Of a stretch of DNA of 64,000 nucleotides, positions 53,328-61,630 are shown piece after piece. Origin of the DNA: Bacillus sp. FJAT-45350 (GTDB lineage: Bacteria; Bacillota; Bacilli; Bacillales; NISU01). Every line of letters begins with the position of its first letter. Within the stretch, counting starts at the first letter, position 1. Made by a program: the position numbers and the translations under genes. The notes under the pieces are model-generated. The model did not search any database and had not been told where the DNA came from. It saw only the letters and a list, made by a program, of their open reading frames with translations. Location of the stretch: the NCBI RefSeq assembly GCF_002335805.1, contig NZ_NISU01000001.1, forward strand, positions 2,116,079-2,180,078, written 5' to 3'.

Positions 53328-54476
53328 TTATGCTTGAACTTTCTCTCGCATACCACGAATAAGCACTTCTACCACTTCTTTTCTACTAAATTCCGGTGGT
53401 GGAACCTCACCATTACTTAGCATTTCTCTTACTTTCGTTCCTGATAAAATCACTCGGTCTTCTACACCGTGTGGGCATGTTTTTGTTGATGCCATGTTCC
53501 CACACTTTTTGCAATAAAAGCTATGTTCAAAAAACAATGGAGTAATACCTAGTTCTTCACTAGTGAAGTTTTGGAAAATTGTTTGTGCGTCATATGTTCC
53601 ATAATAATCACCAACACCTGCATGATCACGACCAACGATAAAATGAGTACAACCGTAATTTTTTCGTACCATCGCATGGAAGATTGCTTCTCTCGGCCCA
53701 GCATAACGCATCGCTGCAGGGAAAACCGCTAAATAAACACGATCTTTCGGATAATATTTTTCTAGTAAAACTTCATAACTTTCCATACGTACATCAGCTG
53801 GAATATCATCAGACTTCGTTTCACCTACTAATGGGTTTAAGAAAAGCCCATCAACGATTTCAAGTGCAGATTTCTGAATATATTCATGCGCACGGTGAAC
53901 TGGATTTCTCGTTTGGAAGCCTACAACACGTTTCCATCCTAAACTTGCAAATTGCTCACGAGTTTCTTTCGGATCAAGATAATACTCTGTGAAACGTTCT
54001 CTTTCTACACGCTTCGTTTGTTTAACTGCTCCACCTAAGTACACACTCGGACGGTCAAATAATTTCTTAACCCCTGGATGTGCTAAATCCGCCGTACGAT
54101 AAACATTTTCAGCTTCCTCTGTCTTATTAGGAACGTATTTTTCTTTAAGCTCGATAACACCATAAACAGTTCCACTCTTTACAAGCTTAATAGTTTCTCC
54201 AATTTCAAGAACTTCTGCAACATCCTCCGTTACTGGTAACGTAATTGGGACACTCCAAACTGTCCCGTCTGCTAAACGCATTGATTTAACGACAGATTCA
54301 TAATCCTCTTTACCTAAAAAGCCTGTAATTGGACTAAATGCTCCATTTGCAATTAACTCCAAATCAGATAAAGCAAAATCATCTAATTCAACTTCCTTTG
54401 TAATTGTTGATACATCAACAGCCTCATCAAAACGATTCACCAAAACTCCACCATGCGGTTTACTTAAACTCATCAT
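53328..54476 (-). CDS. sat: Sulfate adenylyltransferase
   Basis: ATP sulfurylase, sulfate plus ATP to APS. 382 residues. Motifs [17 protein letters not shown] (nucleotide site), [62 protein letters not shown] (zinc site) and [15 protein letters not shown] before the first of two consecutive ATG codons. Second enzyme gene of the operon. Confidence 0.96.
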   Translation of the reverse strand: MMSLSKPHGGVLVNRFDEAVDVSTITKEVELDDFALSDLELIANGAFSPITGFLGKEDYESVVKSMRLADGTVWSVPITLPVTEDVAEVLEIGETIKLVKSGTVYGVIELKEKYVPNKTEEAENVYRTADLAHPGVKKLFDRPSVYLGGAVKQTKRVERERFTEYYLDPKETREQFASLGWKRVVGFQTRNPVHRAHEYIQKSALEIVDGLFLNPLVGETKSDDIPADVRMESYEVLLEKYYPKDRVYLAVFPAAMRYAGPREAIFHAMVRKNYGCTHFIVGRDHAGVGDYYGTYDAQTIFQNFTSEELGITPLFFEHSFYCKKCGNMASTKTCPHGVEDRVILSGTKVREMLSNGEVPPPEFSRKEVVEVLIRGMREKVQA

Positions 54477-54493
54477 AAAACACTCCCCATTTT

Positions 54494-54637
54494 TATTAAT
54501 TATTAATTATGAGTTATGAGTTACTAGTTCTTGCTCTTCAATTCATAACTCGTATCTCATAATTCATCATTGAATTACGTTTTCGTAATTCTTGCTCCCT
54601 TGCACTTCAATTTATAATTCATAACTCATAACTCAAA
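54494..54637. repeat. ATAACTC-type repeats, copy 2 (two opposed blocks)
   Basis: AATTATGAGTTATGAG (54505-54520) and, about 100 bases on, ATAATTCATAACTCATAACTC-like words (54614-54634) face each other, with further ATAACTC fragments between (54543-54566). They could form a long imperfect hairpin in the cysH-sat mRNA. Confidence 0.5.
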
Positions 54638-54640
54638 ATT

Positions 54641-55351
54641 CTACTGATGTAGTCCACATTCCGTTTTATTCTTTCCTGCCCATCTTCCACTTCTTGAATC
54701 TCCATCTTCATCAACAGGTAGTGTACAGTGTTCACAGCCTATACTTGGATAGTTTTTATCGTGAAGTTCATTGTATGGGAGCTGGTGTAATCGGATATAC
54801 ATCCAGACTTCTTCCCACGTCCAATGAATAAGTGGACAAATTTTAATAGATTGAAAGCGGTTATCTTTGTTTACAAATTGCGTTGATTGTCTTGTAGGTG
54901 ATTGTTCTCTTCTTAAACCAGATATCCAAGCGCTATAATTAGATAATTCCTTTTCTAGTGGCTGTAACTTACGTACCTGACAGCATTGGTCAGGATTTGT
55001 CTTCCAAAGTTCAGCTCCGTATTGCTCCGTCTGTTCTTCTAATGTTATTTCTGATTTTAATAGCTTAATATTTAACTGTGGATACTTTTGTCGAACCTTT
55101 TCAATCAATTCATAAGTTTCTTTAAAATGTACGTCAGTATCTAAAAACGCAATGGTTGCATCCTTTTTTACCTTACTAATTAAATCAATCATAACCATCC
55201 CTTCTGCCCCGAAGCTACATGCATATACAACATCCTCTTCAAAGGTAGAATAGGTCCACTTTAGAACATCCAGTGCATCTTTTCTATCTAACTCTCTGTT
55301 TACATTTTGATAACCTTCTTCATCCATAGATTGATAGCTTAATTCTGCCAT
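54641..55351 (-). CDS. cysH: Phosphoadenylyl/adenylyl-sulfate reductase
   Basis: Reduces PAPS or APS to sulfite with thioredoxin. 236 residues. PP-loop-like ACSFGAEGMVMIDLI, FLDTDVHFKETYELIE, the Cys pair QCCQVRKLQPLEKEL with CEHCTLPV (CC..CxxC, the [4Fe-4S] set of the Bacillus/plant-type enzyme), RREQSPTR, and the C-terminal ECGLH with the catalytic Cys. The cluster favours APS activity, although cysC in the operon supplies PAPS. Start ATG 55351 (GGGGGAG upstream). The open frame extends to 55405. Confidence 0.95.
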   Translation of the reverse strand: MAELSYQSMDEEGYQNVNRELDRKDALDVLKWTYSTFEEDVVYACSFGAEGMVMIDLISKVKKDATIAFLDTDVHFKETYELIEKVRQKYPQLNIKLLKSEITLEEQTEQYGAELWKTNPDQCCQVRKLQPLEKELSNYSAWISGLRREQSPTRQSTQFVNKDNRFQSIKICPLIHWTWEEVWMYIRLHQLPYNELHDKNYPSIGCEHCTLPVDEDGDSRSGRWAGKNKTECGLHQ

Positions 55352-55502
55352 TAGAGCTCCCCCTTTGTTTATGGCAATTGCAGTATTTAATTCACAGTTT
55401 GCCATTTATAATTACTAATTTATTGAAATTTTCATATAAAAAAAGCAACATTAAAATTGAGTGTATCCCAATAAATGTCGCCTCTAGTTGTCTAGTCAGC
55501 TA

Positions 55503-55652
55503 TTATTTCAAACGTACCTTTTCGTTTTTTTCAATTTGAATTACTTTTCCATCCTGCACGACTAACGTAATTGATCCATATTTCAAATTTTTAAGAAGGT
55601 CTTTTAATTTATCAAACATTTTTTCTTCCTCGTCTATTTCTCGAGATTTCAT
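55503..55652 (-). CDS. yezD: YezD-like small protein (DUF2292)
   Basis: 49 residues: MKSREIDEEEKMFDKLKDLL followed by KNLKYGSITLVVQDGKVIQI and EKNEKVRLK, the YezD/DUF2292 pattern. A short helix is followed by a beta hairpin. AAGGAGG lies 7 bases before the ATG. Members occur with sulfur assimilation genes but have no proven function. It is the first gene after the operon promoter, about 150 bases before cysH. Confidence 0.85.
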   Translation of the reverse strand: MKSREIDEEEKMFDKLKDLLKNLKYGSITLVVQDGKVIQIEKNEKVRLK

Positions 55653-55711
55653 ACTGATGCCTCCTTACTCTCCATCTCTTAATTCCATGTAAGTTTATAT
55701 GATTTATTTGT

Positions 55712-55740
55712 ATTTTATCCATGAACATCCAAAAAGTCAA
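55712..55740 (-). promoter_or_regulatory. Sigma-A promoter of the sulfate assimilation operon
   Basis: Minus strand TTGACT (55735-55740), 17-base spacer, TAAAAT (55712-55717). Start of transcription would be about 50 bases before yezD. Confidence 0.75.
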
Positions 55741-55741
55741 C

Positions 55742-55781
55742 CCTACTTTTCGGGTAGGAATTAAATATTTTGATTTAATTC
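55742..55781. promoter_or_regulatory. Hairpin and 9-bp palindrome just upstream of the sulfate operon promoter
   Basis: CCTAC/GTAGG (55742-55758) abuts the -35 box, and GAATTAAAT (55758-55766) with ATTTAATTC (55773-55781) is a perfect inverted repeat. The position fits an activator or repressor site for the sulfate operon. No known motif assigned. Confidence 0.4.
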
Positions 55782-55824
55782 ATAAAATTTTATTAACTCG
55801 TCTATAATCGATATCCTAAAATAC

Positions 55825-55858
55825 AAAAAAAATAGCCACCAAACTTAATTGGTGACTA
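55825..55858 (-). terminator. Terminator after the DUF4097 lipoprotein gene
   Basis: TAGTCACCAA pairs with TTGGTGGCTA on the minus strand, then TTTTTTTT. Confidence 0.88.
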
Positions 55859-55866
55859 CGCTATCT

Positions 55867-56634
55867 TTATTGATTAACTGTACCCTTAACATTTGTAACC
55901 GTCACTTCACCACTGCTATTTTGCACAATTGTTACATCTTTCTCAATTGAATCAATTACAATAGCGCCAGTACCACTCATCACTTGAACTGAACCATCAA
56001 CTGATGAGATATCAATATTACCTGAACCAGCAATTAAATTTACGTTTCCAATGTGGTTACTTAAAGTAAATTGGCCAGAACCGTTATTTACTTCTAACTC
56101 ACCGACAATGTCATTTAATGCTATTTTTCCAGACCCATCAGTAATTGCGATGTTTCCAACAACAGAGTTCATAATAATATCCCCTGAACTGTGGTTTAGC
56201 TTCATGTTTCCGTTCATATTTTCCACATAAAAATGTCCAGCAGTTTGCTTTAGTTCCACATGTAAATCAATTGGAACATAAATCTCTAAGTGTACACGTG
56301 CTTCATTTGTCGTTTCTGTTCCTTGATAAATACTCGTTGATAAAAGGGCTTCTGTTCCCTCTTTATCAAGACTTACTTGAATATTATTTTCTCTAAAAGC
56401 CGCAGCTTCCGCTTCAGTGTCACTAACAACAACTACACTCGCAATAACTTCTATCTCTGCTCGTCCTTCTTCACCGAATATTTCAACATCACCTTTTTCT
56501 AAATCCATAACAAGTATATCAATGCCATCTGCTGCTAATGTATAGTCTGTCGCTTCCTCTGTCATCGATAAATTACATCCACTTAGTAGTAATAATACAA
56601 AGCTTATAATTCCAATTATAAAAACACGTTTCAT
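55867..56634 (-). CDS. DUF4097 lipoprotein (beta-solenoid type)
   Basis: 255 residues. Signal peptide with lipobox LLSGC (Cys20). The mature part is acidic, then from about 115 a run of short repeats of the type SGDIIMNSVVGNIAITDGSGKI..., each about 20 residues with SG(x)I(x)I steps, which reads as a beta-solenoid of the putative-adhesin/DUF4097 family. Surface-exposed and membrane-anchored. Proteins of this kind often accompany envelope-stress regulators, but none is adjacent here. Function unknown. Confidence 0.8.
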   Translation of the reverse strand: MKRVFIIGIISFVLLLLSGCNLSMTEEATDYTLAADGIDILVMDLEKGDVEIFGEEGRAEIEVIASVVVVSDTEAEAAAFRENNIQVSLDKEGTEALLSTSIYQGTETTNEARVHLEIYVPIDLHVELKQTAGHFYVENMNGNMKLNHSSGDIIMNSVVGNIAITDGSGKIALNDIVGELEVNNGSGQFTLSNHIGNVNLIAGSGNIDISSVDGSVQVMSGTGAIVIDSIEKDVTIVQNSSGEVTVTNVKGTVNQ

Positions 56635-56808
56635 TCCGATTTCCTTCTTTCATCGCAATTTCATCCGCTTAACAATACCATAAATCCGAGATTTACTACA
56701 ATATAGAACACCTGTAGTAAGAGAAGTTTCACCTTTTAGACAAGAGTAAGAAAATTTTTACCCATCAAGATTTGACATAACCAATGTATATGTATTCTTA
56801 ATTTACAA

Positions 56809-57060
56809 CTATCTACTCCTATCTTTATATCGAAAATCAATTACAATAGCTGGCTTTTTGTTTATTTCTTTTATTTCTGTCATATACCCTTCACTCTTTC
56901 TTTGCTCAAAGGTTCTTTTTGAGATTGGCCGAGGTCTTGACCATGAAAGTGAACCTATGTTCTGCCATGAATCATGTGTGATAATTTCTTGTTTATAATA
57001 ATAGCAATTTCCTGAAGGATATTTTTCACAAATATATTTTACTGTTTGCTTTGTATGCAT
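56809..57060 (-). CDS. Small protein of unknown function
   Basis: 83 residues, basic and aromatic: HTKQTVKYICEKYPSGNCYY, SWQNIGSLSWSRPRPISKRTFEQRKSEGY and KPAIVIDFRYKDRSR. No signal or membrane segment. Start ATG 57060 with AGAGGGTG 6-7 bases before. The open frame extends to 57117 without a site. Two Cys spaced by 7. Family not recognised. Confidence 0.55.
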   Translation of the reverse strand: MHTKQTVKYICEKYPSGNCYYYKQEIITHDSWQNIGSLSWSRPRPISKRTFEQRKSEGYMTEIKEINKKPAIVIDFRYKDRSR

Positions 57061-57181
57061 CTTATCACCCTCTTTACAACTATTATCATCGACAATAATC
57101 CATAAAATAAAACCCAATTTTAATCAATTTATTCATATCTATATAGTGTTTAGCATAGATTATTAATGAGTTCACCTCTCT

Positions 57182-57195
57182 TGTAAACGCTTTCA
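57182..57195 (+). promoter_or_regulatory. cre site (CcpA box) upstream of darB
   Basis: TGTAAACGCTTTCA matches the consensus TGWAANCGNTNWCA at every defined position. It ends 8 bases before the -35 box of the darB promoter, centre near -50, the region where CcpA activates some genes. Confidence 0.65.
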
Positions 57196-57203
57196 TTTCC
57201 TCC

Positions 57204-57232
57204 TTGACAAATAATTGCATACCTCCTAGTAT
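57204..57232 (+). promoter_or_regulatory. Promoter of darB
   Basis: TTGACA (57204-57209), 17-base spacer, TAGTAT (57227-57232). TATAAA three bases further is an alternative -10. Confidence 0.6.
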
Positions 57233-57285
57233 AAAATGAGAGGATATTTGAACGGATACTAAATAGAGAAGAAGTGATACGAGAC

Positions 57286-57723
57286 ATGATGCAAGAATTG
57301 AAGAACAGTAATATTATGGAAAATGAAATTAAAGAGTTAATGATTCCTCATGAAAAGGTAGCCCATGTACAGCTTGGAAATCCACTTGAACATGCACTAC
57401 TTGTTTTAATAAAGTCAGGTTATTCTGCCATTCCAGTACTAGATACATCTTACAAAATACGTGGGCAAATTGGTAAGGCACTAATTTTAGATTCACTCCT
57501 TGGACTAGAGCGTATTGAAATGGAACGCTTAAACGATCGTAAAGTAGAGGAAGTGATGGATTCAAAAATTCCTTATATTCGAAAAGACGCAAACTTTTCG
57601 AGAGCGTTAGCAATGTCTATCAATCATCCATTTATCTGTATAATTGATGATGACGATTCGTTTATCGGGATACTCACTAGAAGATCGATATTAGCATTAA
57701 TCAATCGATATTTAAGAAAATAG
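57286..57723 (+). CDS. darB: CBS-domain c-di-AMP receptor (DarB/CbpB, YkuL)
   Basis: 145 residues, two CBS motifs. IKELMIPHEKVAHVQLGNPLEHALLVLIKSGYSAIPVLD then GLERIEMERLNDRKVEEVMDSKIPYI and NHPFICIIDDDDSFIGILTRRSIL follow B. subtilis YkuL/DarB closely. DarB binds c-di-AMP and, when free, stimulates (p)ppGpp synthetase Rel and pyruvate carboxylase in the cytosol. Start uncertain: GTG 57274, ATG 57286 and ATG 57289 are all in frame, and the upstream site is weak (AAGAAGTG). I chose ATG 57286. Single gene with its own promoter and terminator. Confidence 0.9.
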   Translation: MMQELKNSNIMENEIKELMIPHEKVAHVQLGNPLEHALLVLIKSGYSAIPVLDTSYKIRGQIGKALILDSLLGLERIEMERLNDRKVEEVMDSKIPYIRKDANFSRALAMSINHPFICIIDDDDSFIGILTRRSILALINRYLRK

Positions 57724-57736
57724 TTTTTGTGAAGGG

Positions 57737-57768
57737 CCGTTTGGAAAATATCCGAATGGTTTTTCTTT
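57737..57768 (+). terminator. Terminator after darB
   Basis: CCGTTTGGA pairs with TCCGAATGG (G-U allowed) around AAATA, then TTTTTCTTTT. Confidence 0.7.
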
Positions 57769-57888
57769 TAGTTTAAAAACAAATTAGAACAGAAGAAAAG
57801 AGGTAAGCCATCCTTTTGAATACGTTCTATGAAACATGATACACTTATGGTATGTTTTAGAATTTAGATAATTGGAAGGAGTAATACG

Positions 57889-58905
57889 ATGACTATGCTA
57901 TTTTCACCTTATACAATTAAAGATGTAACATTAAAAAATCGTATCGTGATGTCACCTATGTGTATGTATTCCTCAAATGAACAGGACGGGAATGTAACTC
58001 GCTTCCACATTACTCATTACGGAACTCGCGCATTAGGACAGGTAGGTCTTGTCATGCTAGAAGCAACTTCTATCACTCGACAAGGTAGAATTTCGAATGA
58101 AGACTTAGGGATTTGGCATGATGACCATATTGAAGGTCTTTCTAAAGTAGTAGAAGATATTCATTCATATGGGTCAAAGGCTGCGATTCAAATTGCACAT
58201 GCAGGTAGAAAAGCAATGGCTGATGGAGATGCAATCGGCCCGTCAGCAATACCTTATAATGATAAAATGAAAATGCCTATTGAAATGTCTGAAAAAGATA
58301 TTAAAGACACAATTCAAGCATTCCAAGACGGGGTATTACGTGCGAAAAAAGCCGGTTTTGATATTATTGAGCTTCACGGGGCCCACGGATATTTAATTAG
58401 CTCATTCCTATCTCCTTTATCTAATAAACGAACAGACAACTACGGTGGCAGTCTAGAAAATCGATACCGTTTCCTTAGAGAAACAATTACTGCTGTAAAA
58501 GAAGTATGGGACGGACCACTATTTGTTCGCGTATCAGCAAATGATTACTTAGAGGATGGATGCTCCATTGAAGACTTTGTTACATACAGCAAGAAAATGA
58601 AAGAAGACGGTGTAGACCTCATCGACACTAGCTCAGGTGGAGTTGCCTCAGCAAAAATTAAGCCATATCCAGGTTATCAAGTACGTTACGCAGAAACAAT
58701 TCGAAGTGAAGCAAATATCCCTACAGGAGCTGTTGGCTTAATTACGACAGGGATTCAAGCAGAAGAAATCTTACAAAATGAACGTGCTGACTTGGTTTTT
58801 ATTGGTCGTGAATTACTCCGTGACCCTTATTGGCCACGAACAGCAGCTAGTCAGCTAGGTGAGACAATTGAAGCACCTGTACAATATGAGCGAGGCTGGA
58901 ATTAA
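57889..58905 (+). CDS. namA: NADPH dehydrogenase NamA (old yellow enzyme, YqjM)
   Basis: FMN-dependent reduction of activated alkenes (enones, nitro compounds). 338 residues, TIM barrel. [13 protein letters not shown] holds the Cys that tunes the flavin in the YqjM group. [44 protein letters not shown] (active-site HGAH and NRRxDxYGGS-like), [18 protein letters not shown] and [13 protein letters not shown] are all present. GGAAGGAG before the ATG. Likely an electrophile detoxification enzyme. Confidence 0.95.
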   Translation: MTMLFSPYTIKDVTLKNRIVMSPMCMYSSNEQDGNVTRFHITHYGTRALGQVGLVMLEATSITRQGRISNEDLGIWHDDHIEGLSKVVEDIHSYGSKAAIQIAHAGRKAMADGDAIGPSAIPYNDKMKMPIEMSEKDIKDTIQAFQDGVLRAKKAGFDIIELHGAHGYLISSFLSPLSNKRTDNYGGSLENRYRFLRETITAVKEVWDGPLFVRVSANDYLEDGCSIEDFVTYSKKMKEDGVDLIDTSSGGVASAKIKPYPGYQVRYAETIRSEANIPTGAVGLITTGIQAEEILQNERADLVFIGRELLRDPYWPRTAASQLGETIEAPVQYERGWN

Positions 58906-58910
58906 CTAAT

Positions 58911-59073
58911 GATGAGTTATGAGTTCTAAGTTATGAATGGGTAATTGTTAATGGTTAATTAGGGAGGGGGGATTCTTTCCTCTTTCCAACTTTCTGCTAA
59001 CCAACAAGTAACTTGATGCCATTATCAATTAACAACTGTCAGTACCCTTTCCAGCTTTCTACTTTCAACTAAA
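58911..59073. repeat. ATGAGTTATGAG and CTTTCNAACTTTC-type intergenic repeats
   Basis: After namA come TGATGAGTTATGAG and AAGTTATGAATGGG (ATAACTC family, reverse orientation), then T/C-rich words CTCTTTCCAACTTTCTGCTAACCAAC and CCCTTTCCAGCTTTCTACTTTC. The second word type recurs at about 62461-62503. No terminator hairpin with a T tract was found for namA here. Confidence 0.45.
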
Positions 59074-59493
59074 ATACTTCCTAATCTCCTTCTCCCTACT
59101 AGAAAACATCCCCTTTAAAAATTGTTGCACAAATAAACCTGGCATAATTGCTTCGTATGTCACAGTATCCTTCATTAGCGTACCATTACCCTTCTCTTCA
59201 AAAGCATGAACATGCCTCCACTCTTTAAATGGAAAAGGAACAACTTTACCAACATCAATAAAATATGACTTTTCTACAACCTCCGTAATATCTGAACTCC
59301 AAGCCATTTTAAACAATCTAAAATTAAGCTCCATCTCAATTATGTTTCCTTTTACCGTAGCCGGGTTAGAAAGAATCCGAACTTTTGGGAACGAAGTAAT
59401 TTTAGCTAAATTTTCAGCGGTTGAAAAGAAATCCCAAACATTATCAATATGACTATCAATGTATGTCTCATAATAAAACGTGTGTTTCCCCAT
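59065..59493 (-). CDS. SRPBCC (START-like) superfamily protein
   Basis: 142 residues. HTFYYETYIDSHIDNVWDFFSTAENLAKITSFPKVRIL at the N-terminus, WSSDITEVVEKSYFID, PFPFKEWRHVHAFEEKGNGTLMKDTVTYEAIMPG and a C-terminal helix (LKGMFSSREKEIRKYFS) fit the SRPBCC fold, a hydrophobic-ligand cavity. Related Bacillus proteins are annotated as cell division inhibitor-like or cyclase/dehydrase, and no function can be stated. AAGGTGGG before the ATG. Confidence 0.75.
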   Translation of the reverse strand: MGKHTFYYETYIDSHIDNVWDFFSTAENLAKITSFPKVRILSNPATVKGNIIEMELNFRLFKMAWSSDITEVVEKSYFIDVGKVVPFPFKEWRHVHAFEEKGNGTLMKDTVTYEAIMPGLFVQQFLKGMFSSREKEIRKYFS

Positions 59494-59605
59494 TCAAAGC
59501 CCACCTTCATAGACACAATTATTTCCTCTCATTGTAAATATCAGGTACAATATTTGTAAAGAAATAAGAACGAGTAAGTGTTAACTAAAAAGGAGGTCTA
59601 TGAGA

Positions 59606-60853
59606 ATGAGCTTCCGTTTTCAAAAACGAGTGAAAGTAGCACCAGGTGTACGTATAAATATAAGTAAACGAGGGGTAAGTACTTCAATAGGTCGAAGAGG
59701 AGCCTCAGCTACCTTGGGAAAACGAGGTCTTTACGGGAATATAGGTATGCCAGGAAGTGGCTTATCCTATCGAACCAGATTAGATAAAAAAAGTGGTCGA
59801 AAAACGATTCAAATGACAAATGGTAATAATGACTCACCTGCCGGAAATATACAACTCGTATACCAAAAGGATACACATAGTGTTGCCTTTGTCACAGATA
59901 ACGGAAAACCGCTTCCTTCATCGTTAGAAAGACAATTAAAGAAGGAGTTTAGTTCTGATATTGAAAAGCTGTATAGGGAAAAAGAACAAGAAATAAATGC
60001 CCAAACTGATCGCCTATTGGATTTGCATCATCAAACTTTTAAACCTACATCATACCAAGACCTAGACAGAGAGATAGATGAAATTACAGCCTTCAATGAA
60101 AGAGAACCTTTGCAAGAAGAAATCTATCGAGAAATGTTAGAAAGTGAACGTAAACAGTTACATACTATGACAAAGCTACTCCTTCTTCTCCCCTCCAAGA
60201 AAAAAGAATTTGAAGAGCGTATCAATGAGCAATCAACAAAAGCTTACAAAGAACAACTGACACAATACCAAGAGGACAAAGCCGCACTGGAGGATGAAAA
60301 GGAATATAGAAAAGGGTTGCTATCAAGAGTTGGGCAAGGTGATATGGAAGCAATTGAACAATGGCTTGAACTTTATTTACCAGAACTAGATTTTCCTCTA
60401 GAGACGAATGTTTCCTTTTCTGTTCTATCAAAAGAAACTATCTATTTAGATGTTGATTTACCTGAAATGAAAGACATTCCACTAACAAAGGCAGAAATAC
60501 TTAAATCAGGAAAACTTAAGGTAAAGGAAAAGTCTCAGAGGGAAACACGCGAACATTTTGCTCTAGTTGTTGGTGGGACGGCACTTTATTTATGTTCCTT
60601 TGTTTTTGCCTATGTACCCTCCTGTAAAAATATTGTCATTTCAGGATTCACACAGATACTTAATGAAGCAACTGGACATACAGAAGACCAGTATATATAC
60701 AGCCTAGTTGTAGACCGTACTACTTTATTTGAATTAAATATGGAGCATCTTCACCCTGTAGTTGCATTTGACAATTTTAAGCCTAAAATCAACGCAACGA
60801 AAACATATATTTTTAAAGAAATTAAACCATATCAACCAGAGGATTTCAGTTAG
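59606..60853 (+). CDS. DUF4236 domain protein with helical middle region
   Basis: 415 residues. The N-terminus FRFQKRVKVAPGVRINISKRG followed by VSTSIGRRGASATLGKRGLY and GLSYRT is the DUF4236 signature. The middle (about 110-240) is charged and helical, rich in Glu/Lys/Gln, possibly coiled coil. The C-terminal part (about 250-415) is a mixed domain that I do not recognise (LELYLPELDFPLETNVSF, VVGGTALYLCSFVFAYVPSC). Start ATG 59606 is preferred over 59600 because AAAGGAGG is only 3-4 bases from the latter. The next gene starts 20 bases downstream, a likely pair. Confidence 0.75.
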   Translation: MSFRFQKRVKVAPGVRINISKRGVSTSIGRRGASATLGKRGLYGNIGMPGSGLSYRTRLDKKSGRKTIQMTNGNNDSPAGNIQLVYQKDTHSVAFVTDNGKPLPSSLERQLKKEFSSDIEKLYREKEQEINAQTDRLLDLHHQTFKPTSYQDLDREIDEITAFNEREPLQEEIYREMLESERKQLHTMTKLLLLLPSKKKEFEERINEQSTKAYKEQLTQYQEDKAALEDEKEYRKGLLSRVGQGDMEAIEQWLELYLPELDFPLETNVSFSVLSKETIYLDVDLPEMKDIPLTKAEILKSGKLKVKEKSQRETREHFALVVGGTALYLCSFVFAYVPSCKNIVISGFTQILNEATGHTEDQYIYSLVVDRTTLFELNMEHLHPVVAFDNFKPKINATKTYIFKEIKPYQPEDFS

Positions 60854-60872
60854 TAGAAAGGTGGGAGTACAG

Positions 60873-61475
60873 TTGAATTATTGGTTTTCTATTGTTATAC
60901 CTGTTGTCATAGCCCATCTATTACTCTGTTTAAGCTTTTTATTGCAGCCAATTGATTTTTGGATTCTGTTCCCCCTTTCCCTTTTTGTTTTATCGGTATA
61001 TGCACTTACTAGGGAGAGATTGTTACTTGAACTTCAAAACCACATTTTATGGTTAGGATTCGTCTCAGGGTTCTTACTATATGGAGTATTTGCATTTGGT
61101 AAATGGTTTATTGCCTGGAGTGGTATACCGTTACTAGAACAATTAGAAGCACTATATCAGCTAGTTCAACCAGTAAGTCTGTGGAATTATCTATTTTTAT
61201 TTTTGATTATTATACCTGGAGAAGAGTTATTTTGGCGGGGGTTAGTGGTAAAGAGGTTAAGTATGAAGTTTTCACCTATGCTTTCTGTAAGTGTAGGTGC
61301 ACTATTCTATGCATCAGCTCATATATATTCAGGAACGATTTTGTTGGTTGTAGCAGCTTTACTAGCTGGATTTGTGTGGGGATGGATTTATTTGAGGACA
61401 AGGAGTATTTGGGTGGCGATATTCTCACATTTGGTGTTTGATTTGTTTTTGTTGGTGGTGTGGCCACTTATGTAA
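60873..61475 (+). CDS. CPBP family intramembrane metalloprotease
   Basis: 200 residues, about six membrane helices. CPBP (Abi/CAAX-protease-like) motifs: GEELFWRGLVVKRL (EExxxR), FYASAHIYSG (FxxxH) and FSHLVFDLFLLVVW (HxxxD). Such proteins act as CAAX-type proteases or as immunity or regulator proteins. Start TTG 60873 with AGGTGGGAG upstream. The longer open frame from 60762 lies inside the DUF4236 gene. Co-transcription with that gene is likely. Confidence 0.85.
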   Translation: MNYWFSIVIPVVIAHLLLCLSFLLQPIDFWILFPLSLFVLSVYALTRERLLLELQNHILWLGFVSGFLLYGVFAFGKWFIAWSGIPLLEQLEALYQLVQPVSLWNYLFLFLIIIPGEELFWRGLVVKRLSMKFSPMLSVSVGALFYASAHIYSGTILLVVAALLAGFVWGWIYLRTRSIWVAIFSHLVFDLFLLVVWPLM

Positions 61476-61508
61476 AAGTCATAAAAACGTATAGGGGTGT
61501 TTCAGAGA

Positions 61509-61630
61509 AGGGCAATGGCTTCGCTCGCTACTCGTCAAACAACAAGAAAACCGCTTGCTGTTTGACTTTAAAAACAGGTAGCAGCTAAGCACATTGCTTT
61601 GCCTAAAAGCGACTAACGTCGCTTTTAGGC
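61509..61630 (-). repeat. Dispersed structured element, copy B (inverted)
   Basis: Read on the minus strand: terminal hairpin GCCTAAAAGCGAC (61630-61618), loop GTTA, GTCGCTTTTAGGC (61613-61601). Box 1 GCAATGTGCTTAGC (61597-61584). Internal hairpin arms GTCAAACAGCAAG and CTTGTTGTTTGAC around CGGTTTT. Closing box GAGCGAAGCCATTGCCC (61526-61510). The terminal hairpin contains the yaaR stop codon and probably ends that transcript. Confidence 0.75.

Noticed and set aside
55406-55800. S-box (SAM) riboswitch before the sulfate operon
   Set aside because: Conserved S-box core sequences are absent. The leader between promoter and yezD is only about 50 bases.
60762-60872. N-terminal extension of the CPBP protein
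   Set aside because: It lies inside the DUF4236 gene in another frame, and a good ribosome site sits before TTG 60873.
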